A stretch of DNA of 64,000 nt from Cymodocea nodosa (taxonomy: Eukaryota; Streptophyta; Magnoliopsida; Alismatales; Cymodoceaceae), in the NCBI GenBank assembly GCA_036874045.1, contig JAZBRI010000011.1:992001-1056000 (forward strand). The letters run 5' to 3'. This document shows positions 1-12,416 of the stretch, one piece after another. The notes beneath the pieces are model-generated. The model saw only the letters and a program-made list of their open reading frames with translations. It searched no databases and had not been told where the DNA came from. The position numbers and the translations under genes are program-made. Position 1 is the stretch's first letter; each line of letters starts with the position of its first letter.

Positions 1-2314
1 ACTTAGGAGTGATTATGGTACAAAATTTGATAATGATCAAATGGACACCTTTTGTGAAGAATTAGGCATAGATCATAGGTACTCATTTCCAAGAGCTCCT
101 TCACAAAATGGGATAGTAGAAAGTAAAAGCAGATCACTTTAGGAAATGTCTAGAACCATGTTAAATGAGAATAAGTTACAACTATTTTTTTGGGCAGAAG
201 TAGTTCATACAACATGCTATGTTATAAATAGAGTACATCTAAGACCAATTTTAGATAAAACTCTTTATGAGATATGGTATAACAGGGTTCCCAAAATAAG
301 TTATTTAAAACCCTTTGGCTGTAAGTGTTTTATTTTAAACACTAAGGAATGAAGAGACAAATTTAGAGCCAAATCAGATGAGGGTATTTTTGTTGGTTAT
401 TCCATTAGAAGTAAATCATATGGAGTTTATAATAAATCAATAAAAACAATTGAGGAAACCCTACATGTGAAATTTCAGGAAAATTCTCATTTCGATTTAA
501 GACATGCTGAAAACTTTGATTCAGAAATTCTCCTAAAAATGATATCAAATGATGTTGACAGAGAAATTGAGAGATTATCTGATGGAATAAGAAATATAAA
601 CTTAAATGATGAAAATTTAGAAGAAAATAATGTCATACCTATAGAAAATATGGAACAACATAGAAATTGGCGTTATGCTTCATCTCATCCTATCGATTAG
701 ATAATAGGCGATCCTAATCAAGGAGTTAGGACTAGGTCATTAGTAGTCAACATTTGTGGTGCTTATTCATTTGTTTCTTTCCTAGAACCTAAGAAAATTG
801 AAGATGCCTTAGAAGATGAATTTTAGTATTTAGCTATGCAAGATGAGCTAAATCAATTTATAAGAAATGAGGTATGGGATCTAGTTCCACCACCTGAAAA
901 TCAATCCATAATAGGAACAAGGTGGGTATTTAGAAACAAAGTAGATCAAGATGGACATATAGTTAAAAATAAAGCTAGATTAGTTGCTCAAGGTTACAAG
1001 CAAGAAGAAGGAATTGACTATGATGAAACATTTGCTCCTATTGCTAGACTAGAATCAATACAAATTTTGTTAGCATATGCTTGTTATATGGATTTCAAAT
1101 TATATCAGATGGATGTTAAGACTACTTTTTTAAATGGATATATAAAAGAAGAAGTGTATGTAAAACAACCTCTAGGTTTTGAAGATTCAAAACATCCTGA
1201 ATATGTTTATAAGCTAAAGAAGGCACTATATGGCCTTAAACAAGCTCCTAGGTCTTGGTATGAAAGATTATCTAAATTTCTTATGGAAAAAGGGTATTCT
1301 ATGGGAAAGGCAGATCACACTCTTTTTAACAAGAAGCGAAAAAGATATATTGGTTGTTCAAATCTATGTAGATGACATCATATTTGGAGCAACAAATGAT
1401 AAATTAGTTGAGTCCTTTTCGAAAGACATGACTAATCAATTTGAAATGAGTATGATGGGTGAACTATCATTTTTTGTAGGCTTACAAATAAAGCAATCAG
1501 ATCAAGGTACTTTTATTTCACAAGAAAAATATACTCAAGATTTATTAAAGAGGTTTGGTTTAGTCAACACTAAAACAAAGAATACACCAAAGAGTACTAT
1601 CACTAAGTTGGATAAAGATGACTTTGGAAAAACTGTAGATGTAAAACAATATAGAAGTATGATTGGTTCATTACTTTATTTTATAGCTAACCGACCAGAT
1701 ATTATGTTTAGTGTGTGTACTTGTACTAGATATCAATCAAATCCTAATGAATCACACCTACTTGTTGTTAAACGAATTTTTAAATATCTACTAGGAACCA
1801 TGAATTTTGGACTATTTTACTTTAAACACAGTTCTTTAAACTTAGTAGGTTATAGTGATGCTGATTTCGCAGGATGTAAGTGTGATAGAAAAAGCACTAG
1901 TGGCACTTGTCAATTATTAGGAAATTCTTTAGTGTCATGGTTTAGCAAAAGCAAAATTGTGTAGCATTATCTACAACTGAAGCTGAATATATAGCTGCTG
2001 CACTTTGCTGTGCTCAATTCCTGTGGATCAGACAAACTTTAAAATATTTTAATTTAGACTATAAACCAACTAAGATTTTTTGTGATAGTAGTTCTGTAAT
2101 AAGTTTGTCTAAAAATCCTGTCTTACATTCACGAGCAAAACATATAGAAGTTTGACATCATTTTCTAAGGGATAATGTTATAAAAGGAAAAATAGTATTA
2201 AATTTTGTTCCTACCATAGAACAATTAGCAGATCTATTTACAAAACCCTTAGATGAAAATACATTTTCAAAATTACGATTAGAACTTGGTATCTGTAAGT
2301 TATCTGATGTTTAA
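1..2314 (+). pseudogene. pol remnant of element A (integrase end, RT, RNase H)
   Basis: Copia-type polyprotein. Reading starts inside the integrase core: an SDYGTKF segment, which carries a core Asp, then NGIVES with the catalytic Glu near base 112. The integrase C-terminal part (FVGYS near 389) follows. RT begins near 836 and shows [37 protein letters not shown] and the active-site YVDD near 1365. RNase H has the DADFAG and RKSTSGTCQLLG blocks, and pol ends with LFTKPLDENTF and a TAA at 2312. Damage: stops at 140 (TAG), 350 (TGA), 698 (TAG) and about 821 (TAG), a frameshift near 1335, a one-base deletion near 1948 relative to the copy at 35612, and a CGA-to-TGA stop near 2153. It is clearly dead but is the most complete pol in the window. 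Confidence 0.92.
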
Positions 2315-3246
2315 ATTGTCTAGTTCATTGCATTTTGGTTTGTTATAAAGGTAGTTTTAGAATTTATTGTCTGTATTATTTAAAATAAAAAATAAAATAA
2401 AAAACAAAATATCTATTTTCGAATTACAGTTTTCTAGTAGTTAAGAATTTATGAAATTTTGAGTTTTATTGAAGTCAATTTATTTAAGAAAAATTCAAAA
2501 AAGATTACTTAAGGAAAGTTAAATTGCTTCAATGTGAGTGCCAACTATATTTTTGTTACTTATGTATATGCTATTATAGAGATTTTAACAGGAAAATACA
2601 TAGACAGTATGCACTTTTTATTAAAGGAAAGTTATTAACATTCTGTTAGAAAAATTAAGTCTTGCGGTTGCCTCTAATTTAATTTACTATCTTTTTTTTT
2701 TTTGTCTACAATTACTTGAGTAATTAAGTCGATTGGGGGATCTTAAACCCTAGTCACTTAAACCAACTAGTTTGGGATGTGTTGACTGAAAACTCATTTT
2801 TTCAAGTAATTCAGATTATATTATAAAATTTTTTTTTTACTTGTTCTCACTTATCATTGAGTAATTAGTTATCTTTCCCTTAAGCAAGGGATTGTGATCA
2901 CATAAAAAGATGATATTGTGGGAGGTAATACATAAAGTATATATATATATGAATATATAAAAATAAAAAAAAAACAAAGGGGGGCAATGTACTCAAGCTT
3001 AATTTTTTTTCCAAGCGTTATAACAATCCTGCCATAATCTATGCATACAATCTTTGATATTATCTATTATTTACACATAATGTACTGTATTTATTGTCTT
3101 ACGTTCGTGTATTCATTATTGAATTCTTTTAAGTTCCTGAAGGTATATCTTTATGAATTATCTTTTGTAAACTGAATAAGATAAAAGCCAAAAAGTCTAA
3201 ATTGTTAAATCTACTACTTATTTCTGTATTTAATTCATTTTAAAAA

Positions 3247-3277
<31 letters not shown>

Positions 3278-4300
3278 CTCAAATCTATTTAAGGCTTAGC
3301 ATCCTTTTTTAGTAAGCTATTTGACCTTTTAAAGCCAAATCTACTTAGGGCTTGGCAACCCAATTTAAGTACACCATAGATTCTTTAGACTACATTTGTG
3401 TAGGAGGAGCAATTTCTCATATAATAATTCAACTCTTATGAACTATTATATGTTTTCATGAAAGAATTTGCATAATTTCAGGAAATTAACAGTAATTCAG
3501 TACATTTCTAAACTATCTATAAAATACAAGCTTTTTAATTCTTAAGTATTCAAATTTTCTGTGATTTCGAAAGACTATATTGTATGTATATCGGACAGTT
3601 ATGTTTTAAGCATTCAATAGAATATTTTATTATTTCCTGAAGTACACATGTCGAAGCCTAAATGCAAATCTTAAGTGAATGCTCGATAAGTTATCTGGTA
3701 ACTCTCCGAAATGCATCTGAGCATCAGATAGTTAGGTTTATAAGTATCTGAAAATATCTGAACACCTTAAGTTAGAATTATGCATGTGTTGAATTTCATT
3801 GCTTTATTATGTCTTAGTTGAAACTCGAACACTTACGTTTAACTCTTCGACTTTCACACCTATCCATTTGAGAAACTCAAATAGTTAACTTAATATTCTT
3901 ATGTTTTTCTAAAAGACTTAATCTCTAATAATAACTATTCTCGTTTGTCGTATAGTTATGTGCTTTACTACTCACAAAACTCGAATAGTTATCATAAGTC
4001 TTCGAGTTTTCTCACTTTTCACTTAGCACGAAGTTATTTTCTTTACACGAACAATTACGCTAAGTATTCTACTTTTGTCGATTGTAAAACTCGTACAATT
4101 ATTGTAAGCACTCGAGTTATTTATCAGTAACGGATTTTATATTTATGATTTCAATGATTGAATCTGTTTATCCATTTATAAACTCGAAGAGTTATAAATG
4201 TTTTACTAACAACCTTTCATGTTTCTACCTTGGTAAAACCCTAGCTTCACAATCTTTACTTCCACTAAGTTCTATAGTGCACAGCGAAGATTAATCGACA
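2315..4300 (+). other. Spacer between pol and ORF3 of element A
   Basis: Non-coding, very AT-rich. Its first kilobase matches the spacer of element G (35986-36957), including GGGGGATCTTAAACCCTAG and a repeated GGCTTGGCAA block. From about 3400 to 3815 it resembles the first 760 bases of X2 (36958-37720) in diverged form, with one copy of the unit that is triplicated there. After 3815 it holds many ACTCGAACAGTTA-like motifs. I see no gene in it. Confidence 0.7.
3244..3276. repeat. AT/AG compound microsatellite
   Basis: A run of AT dinucleotides followed by about eight AG units, inside the pol-ORF3 spacer of element A. A shorter AT run sits at about 2938-2951. Element G lacks the AG run at the matching place, so it arose after the two copies separated. 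Confidence 0.9.
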
Positions 4301-6879
4301 ATGTCAAGACGTGGAAGAGGACGTGGTAGAATGACAAAAGTACAAAAAAGAGAGCTAGAACTTCAGAAAATAGAAAGTGAAATCAACGACATCTACTCAA
4401 GGTATACTTTTACAAATGAAGTACTACATGAAATTAGAAAATTTGTTCAATATGAGAAAAATTTCTATTGGAAGTTTATTCGTAATTATGCTGAAACACA
4501 GTTTAGACTAAAATAGACTGAACTTTTCGCATTACAAGTATGGAAAAGAACTTTATAACCTAACCTTGCGGTTGTTACAAGTTCTGGACATATACCAAAA
4601 AAATCGGTACAGTCTATCACTTACTATGGAAAGAAATGGGGACCAATGATAGAAAATGCAAACAGGAAATTAGAATCTTTGTATTCCCAACACTATTTTC
4701 TCCTAGCTGTTTTAGATGACATTCAACAATGTATAGATGAACAAAAAACTGCCATTAGGAAAATGGGCCTTCGAAGTGAACGACAAAGAATTTATCAACT
4801 AAAAATGGTAGAGGTTGAGAGCTTAAAACTCTATATTCCATTATTACAACCTAGGCATCATGGTGAAGGACCATCAAGACCCTAGGTGCCTTTAACAGGA
4901 GAAATTAAGAAAATTTTAGAACCTCCTAAACAACCAGAAACACTGCAGACATATAGTCGGAAAAAGAAAAAGGCATTAGCATATTTTGGACTAACTACAG
5001 GTGTAGAAGGCATAATGCAGCAAAAAGAAGAATCATTGAAAAATGGAAAACTATGTTCCATTGCAGAAGCTAGATAGACATTTGTGTCAGGAATCCCAGC
5101 AGATTTGACCAACATTCGATTACAAGCATAAACTCTAAGGTATTGTATCACATTAGTGCATAATGTATCTTTTAATACAATGGACAGTTTTTCACATCAT
5201 GCTGCAAGCACACATTCTTTTCCTATGGATAGAGAACATGTTGGAAATTTTGATGATACATATACAGATGATATCAATTTTGATGATATAGACACTGAGT
5301 CTATGAATATAAACGATATTTCATCTGAAGAATGTACAAATATTTTTCCTCTAACTATATCTCAGATAGAAAATTTTGATTTTTGGTATAGTTACTTATA
5401 CTATAGTTTATACATATGGTTATGTCTATTACAGTATATAATATACTTGTCGATAAATGTATATAATCAACAACATACACAGTTACAAATTGAATATCAC
5501 ACTGCCTATGTCTTAAGAATAGAAATTTCAGAAATATAGGATGATTCTATTACACAGACAGATATAGAACATTCTTTCATATAGAGACAGTTGTTGTATA
5601 GATCAATTATAGACATACATGTTGCTAATAGACATATTACTACAGATACTGTTGCTACTAAAATGTTTCTAGAAGATCAAATAGAAAAATTTCAATAGAT
5701 TATTGATACGACAATAACAGATATTTCAAACATTTATACTAGTTTTGATGGAAATTCCCCTAGTTCTAAAAGATTTGAAAATTCAGATGCTGCTGATAAT
5801 GTTGGAACAAGTCCCAGATCAAAACATCATGATAGGAAAATACCTAATCTTGAACAGAGTTTAGACGAAAATACATTATTATGGTTCAGAAATAGTTCTT
5901 GTTATGACAAATTTCAAACATATAAAACTTTTACAGTTTTATATTCAAGACCAGTTAAGTTTGAAGGGATGGCACATATACGAGAAATGTTTGAATTTCA
6001 AGGCTTGTTGACTCTACTTTCACAATAGCCAGATCATCTTGTTATACCAGAACTTATCAGTTGTTTTTACTCAAACTTAACAGTGAAAGAAGGTATTCCT
6101 ATTTCCAATATACAAGACAATGACATATATTTAACTCTAGATTAACTTTATCAAGTACTTGGTCTGAAAAATGAAGGAGTTAAATTATCAGAAAGAAAAC
6201 AGGTTTATCAATTGGGATGGGACATTAAAGGTTTAGCCAAAGATCCAACTGCCAACAAACCATTGAGATTACTAAATGACTTAAATGGCCAAGCACATTT
6301 TATTGCAAAATATTACATGCTTCATTGTTTCAGAGGTTTAGTCATGGTGCAGAAGTTGGCAGATGTTGTCTTTATGCTACATATGCATTAATTAACCATA
6401 TACAAGTGAATTGGTATGATATTTTTATTTCTCATATCTTACATTTGCAGAGTAAATTATTTTATGGTGATACAATTTTGAGAATTGTGGCAAGTCAAAC
6501 AGATATTACACCTTGGCCACAGAAAAGATTAAAGTCAAGATCTTTCTTTGCAAAGGAACTCCAAAAATACTAGGAAGTAGATACACCTATAGTCCGACAA
6601 CAACAACAACAGGATTGGCAAACACAGTCCCAACAGCAACAATCAACACAATTTTCAAACCAACAGCAACATACAGATATAAATACAGGTATACAAACAA
6701 ATACAAATACAGGTATAAATATAGACATCCATTCTGAATTTTTACAGCAACCATCACAGGTTTCACAAAATGATTTAGATCAAGCAATAATTGATCAAAT
6801 AAACAGAGTAAGTACAGAAATTGCAAAGCAAATTTCAGACACTCTGATCAGTATTTTTCGAAGACAAAGAGGCTTTTGA
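4301..6879 (+). pseudogene. ORF3 (env-like) of element A, family I version
   Basis: Third ORF between pol and the 3' LTR. The chosen start is an ATG giving a basic MSRRGRGRGR leader, the position and character of the family II ORF3 start. One frame can be followed from 4301 to about 6320 through several stops (for example 4514, 4883, 5075, 5537), then shifts by one; the last part reads from 6325. The C-terminal domain (VNWYDIFISHILHLQSKLFYG) aligns with the family II domain. A Gln-rich stretch (6596-6680) and a terminal helix ending FRRQRGF follow. A hydrophobic, Tyr/Leu/Ile-rich segment at about 5383-5470 could be a membrane span. Such downstream ORFs are called env-like in Sirevirus; the C-terminal half also recalls the 'putative plant transposon protein' domain (Pfam PF20167, from memory). 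Function unknown. Confidence 0.75.
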
Positions 6880-7100
6880 TTATACAAATTATGTATTACA
6901 TGATTTATGTATTGTAATTTGTTACCAAAAATATTATGTAAACTGTTTACTGAATTTAATGTTACGTGATTATTTTTCACAGTTTATGTTTAAACAGTTT
7001 ATGCTTATTCCATAAATTTTATGTATGTTTGAAACTATCATTTTGATTAATATATACTTAGTAAGATTTCCTTCCTTAAATTTAACTTGCTTAACTTCCT

Positions 7101-7203
7101 AAAGGGGGAGAAAATAGTTTGTTTACTTTTTTATAATGCCAAAAAGGGGGAGATATAAATTATGTGACTTATTAGGTTTTGACATCATCAAAAAGGGGGA
7201 GAT
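7101..7203 (+). promoter_or_regulatory. Three polypurine tracts before the 3' LTR of A
   Basis: Purine tracts of the AAAGGGGGAGA type lie at 7101-7112, 7141-7153 and 7190-7203; the last touches the LTR. Plus-strand DNA synthesis of an LTR retrotransposon is primed at this site. Multiple tracts are a known Sirevirus hallmark. Confidence 0.88.
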
Positions 7204-8407
7204 TGTTAGGTATTTAATTTTGATGATATATGCTTTATTAACGTTTTTAAATAAGTCTACATAATATTCTCTAAGTATATTTCTCTAAGTATAATAGTTA
7301 ACAAATTATCGAAAAGTTTCATTTTTATGTCGGATAAGTTAAAGATTTCCGAAGAGTTAGATTTTCAATAGTTAAACTTTCAGATAGTTAACGTTTCATT
7401 TTTGTCGAATAGTTTATGTTAAAAACTCGTATAGTTAAGTTATCTACACGTGTGTTTTTAATGTTTTAAGTTGTCACGTGTTTTGCATGTGCGTTTGGTA
7501 ATGAAAATCGAATAGTTAGAAACTGTTCGAGTTTTTATACACATGGATAGATAACTGTTTGAGTTTTATAAAAGGACTAACGAACAGATAAGTTTCTTTG
7601 TTTAGTCACGTGTTTTGCAGGTGCAAAAACTTTAAGAGTTACAGATAAGTGTTCGAGTTCTTACAAGACTTAAAGGATAAGTGTTTGACTAAATCGAAGA
7701 CATAGAAGATATTCTACAAGACTCCAGGAAAATAAAGTTTCGGTGAATCTACGAGTGGAGATCGTGGAAATTCAAAATTAGTGGAGAAAGTGGAAACACA
7801 AAAAGATAGTAATTTGGATTAAAGAAAAAAATTAGTACGTGGATTATGGATTAAGTGGATGAACATGCTGAACGTGAAAGACAACAGAGTTCGACTACTA
7901 ATAGAGAGTACGAGGTACATTACAACACAAGATTCCAATCTCAAAAACCAAGTTTGAATATTCAATCCGGATCCCTAACTGAAAAGTTAAGTTTGAATAT
8001 TCATATTCTGAAAAATTCTCCAACATCAGAAGAAGTTCGAAATTCCAAGCAATTTTAGAAAAGGAGCTGCAAACGTAAAAAGTCTGGAAATTCGACAACT
8101 AGAGAAGAAGAGATACAGAAGCTGAGCAAAGAGAAGGAAAGAGGCTGTGTGCATAAAGATCAGGTTTTATACAATTCAAAATTAGTTTTGAATAAGAGCT
8201 TTATTTTTCTATTTGAATTGTATATCGAACATTACTGAATAAAAACCGTCAAGAAGGGAATTGAGCTGAAAAGATATTGTAAATTATGTCTTTACATAAA
8301 GAATAGAATTTCATTTATGAGTGTTTTGTGCTCTTATTATATCTGCTAGTATTTTAATTACTAAAGACACAATTCACCTCCCCTCTTGTGATACAAACGA
8401 TCCTACA
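7204..8407 (+). repeat. 3' LTR of element A (family I)
   Basis: Starts TGTTAGGTATTTAATTTTGA directly after the polypurine tract and ends GATCCTACA. The first half carries many CGGATAGTTA / CTCGAATAGTTA variants and CACGTG cores. A TATA-like TTTTATAAAAGG lies at about 7564-7575. The matching 5' LTR is outside the window. Similar LTRs occur at 27943-29220 and 29737-31012. Confidence 0.88.
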
Positions 8408-9638
8408 TCTGACCTTTTTTGCTTCATTGAATTTTCTTCCACATGAGAGCTTTTCCCCAAAGAGTGTTTTTGATCCCTGAAAAGATTTTTCTTTTGGTGT
8501 GCAAGGATAGTTTGATCACTGAAAAGATTTTTCGTTTGATGTGTAGGGATAGTTTGATCCATGAGAATTCTATGTCTTTTATACTATATCTTCATTTCAT
8601 GCATATCCTCCACATTTAATCACTACTAGTTTTCCACTTCTTCACGTCTTTATTTTTTCCTTCATCGAAATACACACGTTCTAACCCACATTTACATTTC
8701 AAATTTTCTTTAATTATCAATCCTGGATCTCTGAAAAATTTCCTACAAAATAAACTTTCTCTTCCAAAATTTTTCATTAAGTGTAATAAGAAATCGTTAC
8801 TTTAATGTTAACTAAACGACTAACACAAGTACATATTAACTTAACATTTCTAACTTAACGAGTTCCTCATGTGCCAATCCACGTGACAAGTACTATAGCT
8901 AACGCAACGAACAAAGTCTATGGTGTTATGCTAACTCAACGAACTAGCTTCGTGGTGTTACGATAACTCAACGAACCATTTCCGTTGTGTTACAGATAAC
9001 TCAATGAACCAGTAATAAACAAATGTTTTTATAATAAGAATTTTACCACGTGCAAAAATAACAACTTAAGTTTATGATGCTAACCTAACGCTTTGCCTTA
9101 GTGTTCAATATAGCAACTGAATGCATTTATTTATGTTAACTTAACGAGTTAAACATGTGCACCTCACGTGATACAATATAACATTCGTAACTTATAATTT
9201 CACCACGTGTACAACACTAACTTAACGAGTTCATCTCTACTTTTACTCACTAACTCAACGAGTTGTCACGTAACCTATTTTAACCTTTAAGCCTCTGACA
9301 TAACGAGTTCTCACGTGATCTCTATACAAACAAAACTCTAACTTAACGAGTTGTCTAAACGTGCACTATTCATGATATAGAGAATATAACTTTAAAACAT
9401 ATCATGCTTTTCAATAAAAACACACGTTAACTTAACGTTTAGTTAAATGAGAAATTAATGCAATGAAACGACTAGTTATTAACTTAGTATAATTTCAAAT
9501 CCAATACAGACAAATATTTATCTCAATAAGCTTTTTCTGTATTAATTGATAATTTTAATTTTTTTTCACAAGCAATAGTAATTGAGCAAATATGATGATT
9601 TTCATTCAGCACACATCATCAAAACAAAATACTCAATA
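8408..9638 (-). repeat. 3' LTR of element B, truncated at its 3' end
   Basis: Its 5' end is the TGTTGAG edge at about 9638, followed on the internal side by the polypurine tract. Compared with 17513-19189 it lacks about 455 bases next to element A. The breakpoint falls at a shared ATCTGACC. It contains clustered AACTCGTTAAGTTA-type motifs and CACGTG cores at about 8880, 9046, 9166, 9206 and 9315. Confidence 0.87.
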
Positions 9639-9966
9639 ATCTCCCCCTTTTTGATGATGACAACACCATATTAAATCAATTATGAAATATATTTAACTCA
9701 ACAAAGCACCTTCGTTGGGTTAACTTCTAATTCAACAAACAAGTTTGTTGACTTAAGTTCACTTAAGCTTATTTCTATTGTTTGTATAATTTTTACCTCT
9801 CAGAATTAAAACTTTCAGATGTCAATAATTATATAAGTATCATTTTTCTACCTTTCATTATATAATCATTTGTCAAATTACAATAACCATTTAAATATCA
9901 TCTCCCTTTATAATATATGCAATTAAAATTATAATCATCTTTTTATAACGTTGCTCCCCCTTTTTG
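9639..9966 (-). promoter_or_regulatory. Polypurine tracts of element B
   Basis: Read on the minus strand, AAAAAGGGGGAGAT lies at 9639-9652 against the LTR and a second tract, AAAAAGGGGGAG, at about 9954-9966. A weaker AAAGGGAGA lies near 9900. The rest of 9653-10142 is non-coding. Confidence 0.85.
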
Positions 9967-10142
9967 TCATTAATCAAAAAGATAATTATAGAGAATATAT
10001 ATAGTAAGAGATATATTTACAACAACGCTTTATGTAAACAATAATAAGAATTGTAAACATTTACAGAAAAATGTATTGTTCAATGAATCAAACAATAAAT
10101 ACAAACATTACATTTTGAATTCAGAAACAAGCAAACAGACAG

Positions 10143-12416
10143 TTAACGACCCCTCCTAAGTATATCATTTATAGCATTACATATTTTATCTCCTAGATGC
10201 CTAATATCATTTCTGATGTCGTTAAGCACTACATCTAAGTGAGGAGGTAGCTAGGGTTGCTATTCTACTTGAACTAAATAAGTTTGTTGTTGTGGTTGTA
10301 TATGTTTTGTACAATCAGGTTGTTGTTGTTGTCATTGAGGTTGATGCATGGCTTGGAATTTTTGCAAATCTTTGACACTAAAACCTCTCATGCCTTTAGT
10401 TTTAGAGGGCCAATCGAATAAATTTAATTGGCTTGCAATGAGTCTACATACAGCATCACCGTAAAATAACTTTGAACTCATATGCTGTAGTTGAGAAGTG
10501 AAAACATCAAACCAATTGATTTGAATTCTATTCAACAGGCCATAAGTTGCATATAAACAACTTCTGTTGATTTCCATATTGTGTCCGACTCTCTGAAATA
10601 AATTGGCATGCAATATATTTGCAATAAACCTTGCCTCTACATTCAGATTTTCCATTAATCTCAGTTTAGTATATACATCTGGAATTTTTGATAAAGACTG
10701 AATGTCCCATTCTAGTTGTTTAATCAAGTCAAATCTATTAGTTACAACAACACCTTCATTCTTCAATCCCAAAACTTCAAAAATTAATTCAGGAGACAAT
10801 GTGAACTCTTGTTGATTTATTTAAGTTTTCAGAATATTTTCATTCTTGACCAGATTACTATAGAAAGTTGCAATAAGCTCTTTGTATTGCTTCCATTTTG
10901 TTCCAACTAGCAAGAATTGAATGAGGCCTTGAAACTCAAATAGATCTCTTATTTCCATCAAATTTTTGAATTTTATTAGACGAGCATGCAAACATGTAAT
11001 CAGATTATGGTATTTCTACAATGCTTCTTCAGATCTAAAATGAATTGAATTACCTTGAATATTTAATACTGTACACACAAAAGGTGATACCTGAAGTTGT
11101 GATTCAGAGTTTACTTCATCTTTAGGAACCTCTTCTTCAAAATGAATGTCATGTTGTTCCTCTATGAAAATATTTTCTTGAAGCTGTTCAAGTAAGCTTG
11201 ATTCTTCAACTTCAATAATGTTAGGAACATTTCCAATATCCTCTACATTCATTGGTTCAATCTCTATAGAATGATCAGAGTTAAATTTTTCCACAAATTC
11301 TACAACTGGTGTATCTGTCTGAAATTGTTCATTTTGTTCAACAAATATTTCCATTAATACATGTTGTGAATTCTCAAACTTTGCTTCTATAGGTTCTGAA
11401 AAAGGCTGGTAGACATTTAGCTCTTCTGGAGTCTTAACTTTTTCAATATCCGCTACTCCAGACATTTCAACCTATGAACTAGTTACTACCTCAACATTAT
11501 CAATTATATCTGCAATAACTTGTTCAATGTCAAGTGCTTGATGCTCTAATTTGTCAATTTCTACATCATTAAGACTTGTACTAATAGAAAAACTTGAGCT
11601 CATATTTGACTTGGATTTCTTCTCAAGTTTTCTAGCTAGAGAAAATAAAGTCTCATTATCTTCATTAGTCTCTATATATTTAGAACTGATGAGTTTATCA
11701 GATGCACTAAAAGGTACAATGTCTAGACATACATTGCCTTTAGGAAATAAAACCTCTTCTGATTTTTCTTTTTCAACAACAATTGTTTCCTTAGAAACAA
11801 TCTTTGTTTGCTTTGTTTTTGTTGATCTTTTTCTCTTGTAGCAAGTCAACTGTTCTTCTTCTATTGTTGCTGTTTTCTTTTGAAATTGCTCCATAAAAGT
11901 TTTCTGCTTTAGTTCTTCAAAGGCACTTTCTATTTCTATAGCCTTTCGAAGACTTTCAACTTTTTCTTTATCAACAACAATCTGTGCTTGTTTGTCCTTT
12001 GAAAATAAGGGTGTAGGTATTACAAAGTCATGTTCTTCCTCAAATGGTTGTAATCTAGTTCCATTTATGGGTGTTTGAGGAATTCTATTTGATGAACCTA
12101 CTCCTTTTTCCAGATATTTAGCATATTGTTCTAAAAATGCTATTTCTACACATTTCATGCGATATTCTCTATCATATTTACTTCGTATTCCCATGTACTT
12201 AATATTGTCAACTGTATTCTGAAGTTCTTGTCTAATTTCATCAAGTATTTCTTCAGAAAAGAAATAGTCACAATAAATTTCTACTAACCTTTTGTCAACA
12301 TGCAAAATTTTCTTGAACCAAGTACGTGGAACTTCATCATGATCTATAGCTTTTCCTTTATCTCCTTTGCTTTGGCCTTTTCCTCTACCACGACACTTGT
12401 AGAACTTGGAGACTAC
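10143..12416 (-). pseudogene. ORF3 (env-like) of element B, longest unshifted copy
   Basis: About 758 codons stay in one frame with no frameshift, broken only by stops (11472, 11016, about 10815, 10332 and two TAG in the Gln-rich tail). The N-terminus is basic and Gly/Arg/Lys-rich, followed by EVPRTWFKKI and a charged helical part with YMGIRSKYDREYRMK. The middle is acidic (EEQHDIHFEEEVP). The C-terminal domain has DLFEFQGLIQFL, FYSNLVKN and INWFDVFTSQLQHMSSKLFYG, then a Gln-rich linker and a terminal DIRNDIRHLGDKICNAI helix ending LRRGR. The start codon is lost: where D and F have ATG, this copy reads GTA (12414-12416). No signal peptide or clear membrane span is visible in this version, so 'env-like' describes position only. 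The C-terminal domain recalls Pfam PF20167. Confidence 0.82.

Larger units (their letters stand above)
1..8407 (+). mobile_element. Element A: family I Sirevirus-like copia element, 5' part outside window
   Basis: The order is integrase end, reverse transcriptase, RNase H, spacer, ORF3, three polypurine tracts and a 3' LTR, all on the plus strand. This is the Ty1/copia order with an extra ORF after pol, as in Sirevirus. The 5' LTR, gag, protease and the first part of integrase lie before the window. It is the only ORF3-bearing element here whose pol shows no large deletion in the part visible. Its right edge abuts a truncated family II LTR of element B. Confidence 0.85.

Noticed and set aside
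4882-5151. Cys-containing minus-strand ORF
   Set aside because: Shadow of ORF3 of A, whose sense frame shows family similarity over the same bases.
6587-6826. Hydrophobic minus-strand ORF with Tyr-Leu repeats
   Set aside because: Antisense of the Gln/Asn/Thr-rich repeat stretch of ORF3 in A; the repeat comes from a simple sequence.
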